The notes under the pieces were generated by a model that did not search any database, was not told the DNA's origin, and saw only the letters and a program-made list of their open reading frames with translations. The position numbers and the translations under genes are program-made. Shown here piece after piece: positions 57,624 through 64,000 of a DNA stretch of 64,000 bases. The DNA is from Bolinopsis microptera (taxonomy: Eukaryota > Ctenophora > Tentaculata > Lobata > Bolinopsidae): contig NC_087076.1 of the NCBI RefSeq assembly GCF_026151205.1, positions 2,937,902 through 3,001,901 of the forward strand. The letters run 5' to 3'. Numbering within the stretch: position 1 is the stretch's first letter; every line of letters begins with the position of its first letter.

Positions 57624-60000
57624 TGTTTTTGTTTTCTTTTTTATGCGTTTTGATATCTATAAGGTGCCTAGGATGCTCTTTTAAAGAGATATTTCGTACT
57701 TTGAAAGATTTACTACTACTATATTACAAATGACGAGATCAATTTCTTGCCTGTAGACACGGATTAGTAGATGGGTTGGTCGAGGGGGGTATAATGCATG
57801 TCTGACTGCGAATCTCAGTTAGACAACTCTGATTTCAGGAACTTGGATAGAGAGTTGAGCTTTGTCTTAATAAGGGACGTGATGTCTGATGTTGGCATTC
57901 TTGTAATCTGTGCGAATGTCTAGGGAGACATGAGCTGTATCCATCAGACTTATCCTTGGTTCAGAGCAGTATCTGTTGTCCTGCCTTGTGGCTGAGTAGC
58001 TGTCTGTCTGTTTGGCTTTAATTTCCGTAGATATTTATGCCTGTTCCTGGGAATCTAGGGGTGTTAGTATACACACAAGGGGGTGGAACGAATGTTAGTT
58101 TATAATTTTAGTTTAGCAGCCAATACGGAAGCAAGTAACGATCGAGAAAACAAGATGTGTTCTAAACGCCGTCAAAAACCGAAAGATGATGCAAAAAGTG
58201 TGTCTAGTCAACAAACAGAAGGACTGTAACTGAGACCCTGGTTCTATGAATGCTGACGATCTACAATATGCAGTAGAGTGAGACAGAATACAAATGAAAG
58301 AACAGAGCAATAGAATTATAACAAGAAACTTAGCCTGTAGAGTAAAACGGCTGAGAATTCCAGCACTCATATCAAAGAGTGTCCCCATTTCTGTTGGTGC
58401 TGACTTCCCAGAGAAGCAGCAGTGTCGTACTTTATCAGAGTTGCTTGTACCAGAGCGGTTGATATCAGTCTTCGTTAAGTTGAGGGGCTACTGATGATTT
58501 CTTGCTTCTATCCTGCTTCTGTTAGTTTATAATTTTAGTTTAGCCTGGAAGCTAAGAGGGGATTAGTAAACACGCAATAGTATGGTACACTGCTGCCAGC
58601 TGACTCACCAGCAACAATGCATGTCCAAAGGGGAGGCAGAGGGAGAGATACCACCGACAACCTGGGTGACAGGCCACCGACAGTGCACCCACCTCTGTAG
58701 GTCTGAGGGCGACAGGTCAAGAACCAGGTGAGACTAGTAATCAAACAGAAAAGGGACCGAACTGCTGAGGTGATTGAGTGAGTGAGATGCTGCATTGCTA
58801 CTGGCTGACTCACCAGCAACAATGCAAGTCCAAGAAGAAAAAAGGAGAGACACTGTCTGTTATCTGGGTGAGCCACCACCGACAGTGCTCCCACTTCTGT
58901 GGGGCTGAGGGTGTTGGCTCCAAGAACCAGCCGTGAGCGAACAGCGCCTGTCCCCCTCTATGGTTAACTTGAGAGTAACAGGACTATGCCATTCTCCAGG
59001 CCAATCCGTTCAGTAACCAGCTGACCCAGCACCACCTCTAATGGAAGATGTGGTTCGGATTGGACTTCGCTAGGATTTGTCAGTTTTTCTGTAGACACTA
59101 ATGCTCTCTCTAGGAAAGACATGAGCCCCGGCGAAACTGACCAAAAACGTGGCAGGGATTCTCACCCTACTTATCAGGGGAGGTTTGAAGAGGTTTCAAG
59201 TGCCGAAGGCCACTGCTTATCTTTAGGGTTTGAGAGTGACCTGTGCTTGAAACCCCCTCAACCATCCACTACGTCAATATACTTATTATACAAATATAGA
59301 AAAATATAATAATCTAAAATTACTTATTGGTTTAGTTTGGTGACAAAGGAGAGCCCAGTTGAGTTTTAGTTTAGCTTTAGGTTTTGAATCACAGTTTAAA
59401 AGATTAGCCATGTTTCATGGCAGAGAGACATATCATGTGTGCATAGCCGTACCGGATGTAGAGTTTGAGATATAATATAGATTAGTTACCATGTATTAGG
59501 GAAACAAATTGTTTTGGTCACGTAACAGGCTATATAAAATTAGTAACAGGCCGCGGCTAGTAGTAAAACTTTGATTCCTCTGTTATGTGTAGGGTTAGGG
59601 TCGGAATTAAAGTTTATATAAAACCGTCTTGTTCGGCTACAAAATTACTGGGCGGCGCGCTTAGTTTGTCATTCCGCTGAATCTTTATTCGGGAGCTGAT
59701 GAATTTCGACTGTGTGCGTGTGACCATAATTCACGTAATCCTTTATAGTCAATTGCGGCCTCTGAAAAAACACATGCACGCTAACTACCAATTGGAATGA
59801 AGTGACATATACGCTACAAGAGCTGCGCGCAGGCTTAGATTGTAAAATCTGATTCTCCTATGACATATGATCATCATTGATCATGGTATGAATGTCTGTT
59901 ATGTAAAAGTTGTTATCTCACTTTTGTTTTGTGTTTGCGCTAATATAATGTATTACCCATACATGTGATAACTAGCCATACGATAACTACCTATGAGCTA
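57624..60000. other. Non-coding region between two retroelements
   Basis: Presumably includes the 3' end of the RT element (a ttactactactatatta segment near 57709). A 24-bp string gttagtttataattttagtt occurs at 58094 and 58519. A segment of about 200 bp starting gactcaccagcaacaatgca is present twice, diverged (about 58601-58790 and 58806-58935). No host gene recognised. Confidence 0.55.
58601..58935. repeat. Two diverged direct repeats
   Basis: Both begin with gctgactcaccagcaacaat and include caccgacagtgc(a/t)cccac and gggctgagg/gtctgaggg, followed by caagaaccag. Copy 1 starts near 58601, copy 2 near 58804. Confidence 0.6.
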
Positions 60001-60170
60001 TAACTATTATATTTGTTCTCTCATGGGTCTTACTTAATTTTTTTAAAAATACTTGTTTTAATACTTTCAACACTACTATATAACAAATAATTTGAGGACC
60101 CTGAACTCAATTTTGATTCTCTACTGACTCTGCTGATTTGCACTGTTTCACTTTGTAAAAGAAGTGCGCA

Positions 60171-61568
60171 ATGATCGGAGAAGGTGGTTTTGATGATGAG
60201 GGTAACAGGTCCTCAATCTCGTTACAGGATGTTACGTCAAAGAATGACGGGAATGTTAGCGAAGATATGTTATCCCCGCAACGTTTCACACCTTTCCTGA
60301 ACTCATCCACATCCTCTGAAAGTACTCAACAGCAACACGGTAACACTCTTCAATATCAGTTTGCCTACATCAAAGACGGCACTTGTAACACCTGTAATGA
60401 TGCTCAAGCTAATGACACTGCTCTTACCTGCTTTTTGTGTAAATCGTCATTTCATGCTGTTTGTCGAGATGCTGATAAAGATAGGATTAATACTGATGTA
60501 ATCTGTCCTCGCACTTTCTTCAAAGCATATTCCGACAGAAACGCAACCAAGGGTGTTAACAGTTCCAGATTTGGGACTTTTACGTTTGTGTGTAATGTCT
60601 GCAAGACACACTCTGAACAGAACTCCGCAGTCAGTGCCGAAAGTAAAGTCGACCTGATTGACAGGCGAGTAGATAATCTGACCCAATCTATGGAGGACAT
60701 GAAGGGTTTACTTATGAAAGTTGTGAATATGAAAACATCTCCAGACATAACTGAAATTTCTTCTCCTTCATCTCCAGCACCAGTTGCCCCTTCATATCGC
60801 TCTGTATTAATCATGTCCAGCAAAACACCAGAAAATCAAGCTCAAGATCGCAAAGATGTTGACAAAATCATCAAAGACAACGCCATTCATGCTGACAAAC
60901 GGTATGTCAACAAGAAAGGGGAAATTGTGGTTGTGTGTCCGACAACGGCTGACGGGGAAAATCTTGTCAAGAAGGTATCCCAGCAACTTCCAGAAATAAA
61001 AACGCACCAGCCACCAGAACGTTTGCCCACAATCTCTGTTGCTAACCTTGCTGATAATTATTCTGAAGAAGATCTAGAAGACCTGCTCCTTCAAGCTCAC
61101 CCCAACATTAAGGCATTAAAATCCCAGGGTGAAACATTTTCCTTACTAAAAGTTAAACCTCAGATCAAAAACAGCAGCAAGCATCAAGCTACTATACGAG
61201 TTAGTAACAATATTAGGAAAATCATAGAACAACAGGGAGATCGGCTATACATCAGTTCGTTTAGTTGCAAAGTTTATGATCAATTTCATGTAAAACGATG
61301 CAACAAATGCCAAGGTTTTGGACACTACAGGTCGGAGTGTGAATCAGAAAAAGCTATTTGTGGTTATTGTTCCAAGAATCATACATCAGAAGATTGTCCA
61401 GAAAAGAAAACTAATAGTCTTATCCCATGCTGCATTAACTGCTCTAAGGGCAAGTATCGGGATGAAAGAGACACACACACAGCATTTGATAGGACATGTC
61501 CAGCTTATGTTGCTGAACAGCAGCATCTCCGCAAAACTATCAATTACTACAGTTCAAAAAACTTGTAA
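60171..61568 (+). CDS. LINE ORF1, PHD finger and zinc-knuckle protein, 465 aa
   Basis: Nucleic-acid-binding chaperone expected to coat element RNA. Residues 72-144 hold a C4HC3 PHD-type finger (C72, C75, C87, C90, H95, C98, then C141, C144). After a short helical stretch and a low-complexity Ser/Pro segment, an RRM-like region near 285-360 (PTISVANLADNYSEEDLEDL) is followed by zinc knuckles: CNKCQGFGHYRSEC (CX2CX4HX4C), CGYCSKNHTSEDC and a further CCINC. PHD-bearing ORF1 proteins are known from CR1-like elements. ATG at 60171 is the first in frame. Stop at 61566-61568, just before ORF2. Confidence 0.85.
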   Translation: MIGEGGFDDEGNRSSISLQDVTSKNDGNVSEDMLSPQRFTPFLNSSTSSESTQQQHGNTLQYQFAYIKDGTCNTCNDAQANDTALTCFLCKSSFHAVCRDADKDRINTDVICPRTFFKAYSDRNATKGVNSSRFGTFTFVCNVCKTHSEQNSAVSAESKVDLIDRRVDNLTQSMEDMKGLLMKVVNMKTSPDITEISSPSSPAPVAPSYRSVLIMSSKTPENQAQDRKDVDKIIKDNAIHADKRYVNKKGEIVVVCPTTADGENLVKKVSQQLPEIKTHQPPERLPTISVANLADNYSEEDLEDLLLQAHPNIKALKSQGETFSLLKVKPQIKNSSKHQATIRVSNNIRKIIEQQGDRLYISSFSCKVYDQFHVKRCNKCQGFGHYRSECESEKAICGYCSKNHTSEDCPEKKTNSLIPCCINCSKGKYRDERDTHTAFDRTCPAYVAEQQHLRKTINYYSSKNL

Positions 61569-61570
61569 GC

Positions 61571-64000
61571 AGTGGTCTGAAATCCTCTCCGACAGAGATT
61601 CTTGGCTGTTGCTGGAATGTGAGATCTCTCAATAATAAGATTCAACCAATCATGGAATTTATAATCGACCAAAGAATCTCTGTCCTTTTTGTCACTGAGA
61701 CTTGGCTCACCAGCATGAAGAATGATGTTACTGCTACCATCAAGTCTTACGGCTATAACTTGATTTACTGCATCAGGAAAGACTCCGCTAAATGCAGAGG
61801 CGGAGGAGTTGGAATTATTTACAATTCAAGTGATTTGAACCTTACTCCTGTGTTTGATAAGTGTGGAGATACGTTTGAAGCAGTTTTAGGCAAATTTCGG
61901 GACTCATCGGGTGATACTGTCCTCTGTGCTTGTGTTTACCGACCAGGGTCATTGACTGATGTATTTTTTGAAGATTTGGATGAGTTTATTGGGATCATTT
62001 TCATGAAATACAAGAAGTTTTTAATCTGTGGTGATCTTAATATTCATTTGGATGAACATAAATCAAGAAACACGGCCAAACTGACTGAAGTATTGGCCAG
62101 CTATGGACTGCATCAATACGTGAGAGATCCAACTCACAACAAAGGACATATTCTGGATGTTGTAATCTCCTCCCATCAGATAGTCAATCCAAAGGGCAAA
62201 GAGTGTCACAGTAGACTCGCACACCTCGGAAATGTTCCCAAACTGTGACCATTTCCCGGTTACTTTTAGCCTCACAAAAACAGTTGCAAGCAATCTCAAC
62301 AAGAACAAAGTTATCACATTCAGAAATGTCAAAGAAATTGACAAAAATTGTTTTGCGGATAATCTTGCTGAGGAATTGGTTACTGTAATGGATCCTGAGG
62401 GTCTATCACAAGCTGAAATGCCGTCATTTGAAAGCCGCATCAGCCTATACAACTCTAAGTGCCTAACTGTGCTGAATAACCATGCTCCTCTCCTCACAAA
62501 GAAAATCAAAGAACGTAAGTCTGCCCCTTGGTTCGATGGTGAATATAAAGCACTTAGAAGCCAAAGAAGAAAAGCCGAGACAAAGTGGAAAATCTCCGGA
62601 TCTTTAACTGACAAGACACACTATGAATCAATCAGAGAGCAGTGCACAGAACTCTCAGACAGGAAGAAACATGAGTTTTTCAAAGTCGAATTCATAAAGC
62701 ATTCCTATTCTTCTAAGAGTCTTTTTAGATTTGTGGACACCTTTCTTGATCGGGATAAAAGCATTGTGTTGCCTTCGTCGGAGTCTCTCAAGGACACAGT
62801 CGAAAACTTTAACGTATATTTCCAGGAGAAAATAAAGGCAATACGTAATAACTTTGATCATGTGGAATCTGACGATCAAACGCCCTCTTACTGCGGAGAA
62901 AAACTAGCTGAGTTCTCTCCAACTACTCTAGAAGAACTAGAGGAGATAATCAAGGCATCTGAGATCAAGTCTTCTTCAATTGACCCTCTACCTGCAAACA
63001 TCTTTAAAGAAAACCTTGAGGTTCTACTACCTGTCTTAGTTGACATAGTAAATGCTTCATTATCTTCTGGCAGTATTGATGGCGCTAAACTAGCTCATAT
63101 CACACCCCTGATCAAGGGCCAGGGATTAGATAGTGATAATCTCAAGAATTACAGACCAATATCTAACCTTAGTTTTGTAGGCAAGTTGATAGAAAGAGTA
63201 GTGCTCAGGCGTCTAAATGAACATCTAGAAAACAACAACCTGAACATCCCACAGCAGTCTGGATACAAATCAAAACACAGCACCGAGACTCTGCTTGTGA
63301 GACTTGTTAACGATCTGCTCATTGCATCTACAGAAAGCAAGGAAACTGTTGTTCTTCTCCTAGATCTCAGCGCAGCTTTTGATACAGTTGACCACTGCAA
63401 ACTACTGAACATCCTCAGAAATGAGTTGGGAATAACAGGGACAGCTTGGAAATGGTTCAGCAGCTTCCTCACAGGTAGATGTCAAACGATTAAAGTTGGA
63501 AATGAGGAATCTTATGAGATAGTGATTAAGTTTGGAGTCCCACAGGGCTCTGTGCTGGGTCCGGTCCTGTTCAACATCTACATTCGCTCTTTGTACTCAG
63601 CAGCACATGATTTGAACTTCTCCATCCAGGGTTACGCCGACGATCATCAGCTGTATAAAAGTTTCAAGCCAAACGAGGAGCCCACCGTCCTTATCAACGA
63701 TGTTCCCAAATGTTTCCAAGAAATTAATGACTGGATGAAAAAACATTATCTACAGCTCAATGCAGGAAAAACTGAGATTCTTGTTTTTGGGACACCGCTT
63801 GTTCTCCAGCAGCTGTCTATAGGGGGCGTGTTTGTTAACTCTGAGACATGTGTCAGGCTGTCACCTGTTGCAAAGAACCTCGGATTTCGTCTCGACTCTC
63901 AACTAAACTTTGGTGAGCAAATCAAGCAACTTAAAACATCGTGTTTTCTGAAACTAAGAGACCTTGCTAAGATGAAAACATTCCTCACAACCAAACAGAT
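61571..64000 (+). pseudogene. LINE ORF2: endonuclease and reverse transcriptase, frameshifted, partial
   Basis: The first frame (to a stop at 62246-62248) encodes an exonuclease-endonuclease-phosphatase domain: GCCWNVRSLNNK, catalytic FVTETWL, GGGVGIIY, CGDLNIHLD and LDVVIS. The frame then shifts by +1 between about 62184 and 62205; the next frame carries the last endonuclease motif NCDHFPV and is open to the window edge. RT motifs: NYRPISNLSFVGKLIERVV, motif A VVLLLDLSAAFDTVDH, motif B VPQGSVLGPVLFNIYI, motif C GYADDHQLY. No ATG opens the frame after ORF1, so the start of translation is unclear. The single shift may be real decay or an assembly error. Confidence 0.85.

Larger units (their letters stand above)
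60001..64000 (+). mobile_element. CR1/L2-type LINE, 5' part, runs off the window
   Basis: Two ORFs in LINE order: ORF1 with PHD and zinc-knuckle motifs, then ORF2 with AP-type endonuclease and reverse transcriptase. The 5' border is not defined; 60001 is a guess just ahead of ORF1. The right end is cut by the window. ORF2 has one frameshift, otherwise the element looks young. Confidence 0.85.

Overview
This is a eukaryotic, almost certainly invertebrate metazoan, genomic window of about 60% A+T. Genes are split by spliceosomal introns and the introns are full of tandem arrays and transposon debris. No bacterial-type operons, rRNA or recognisable tRNA genes were found. The species cannot be fixed from sequence alone; a p120RasGAP with two SH2 domains, a secretory cyclophilin, a GLYAT-like acyltransferase and CR1/L1-like retrotransposons fit an early-branching or other invertebrate animal.

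Layout. (1) 1847-38414, minus strand: a complete p120 RasGAP (RASA1) gene, rebuilt here from 17 exons whose splice phases all agree (2817 nt, 938 codons plus stop), with domain order SH2-SH3-SH2-PH-C2-RasGAP. Most of the 36.6 kb is intron. Intron 2 (12.1 kb) holds a dense run of arrays: a 22-bp array of about 58 copies, a 76-bp array, a CACTCA array, a C/T-rich array split by a 664-bp inverted-repeat element, and a 635-bp CA tract. Intron 7 (12.1 kb) holds several CACGTG/CCAAT clusters and one unexplained ORF. (2) 38415-42865: intergenic, with hairpin-rich dispersed repeats and two weak small ORFs. (3) 42866-49423, minus: a complete five-exon cyclophilin B (PPIB) gene of 208 aa with a signal peptide. 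Its 5.4-kb intron 3 contains an intact intronless GLYAT-like gene on the same strand (44913-45809), a 1.1-kb foldback element just upstream of that gene, and two adjacent perfect hairpins. (4) 49424-64000: mobile-element territory: an inverted-repeat MITE-like element, an internally deleted L1-like LINE (minus), three copies of a structured motif followed by a 22-bp minisatellite, a non-LTR reverse transcriptase ORF of 518 codons, and the 5' part of a CR1/L2-type LINE (ORF1 plus an ORF2 with one frameshift) that runs off the right edge.

The host genes belong to separate pathways: RASA1 switches off Ras downstream of tyrosine kinases, PPIB folds proline-containing secretory proteins in the ER, and the GLYAT-like enzyme would conjugate acyl-CoA to amino acids. 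The most interesting protein-level signal is that the second SH2 domain of the RASA1 protein has lost all three basic residues known to contact phosphotyrosine in the human protein. The most interesting DNA-level signals are the foldback element next to the nested gene, the G10/C12-bounded element, and the triplicated structured motif with compensating stem changes.
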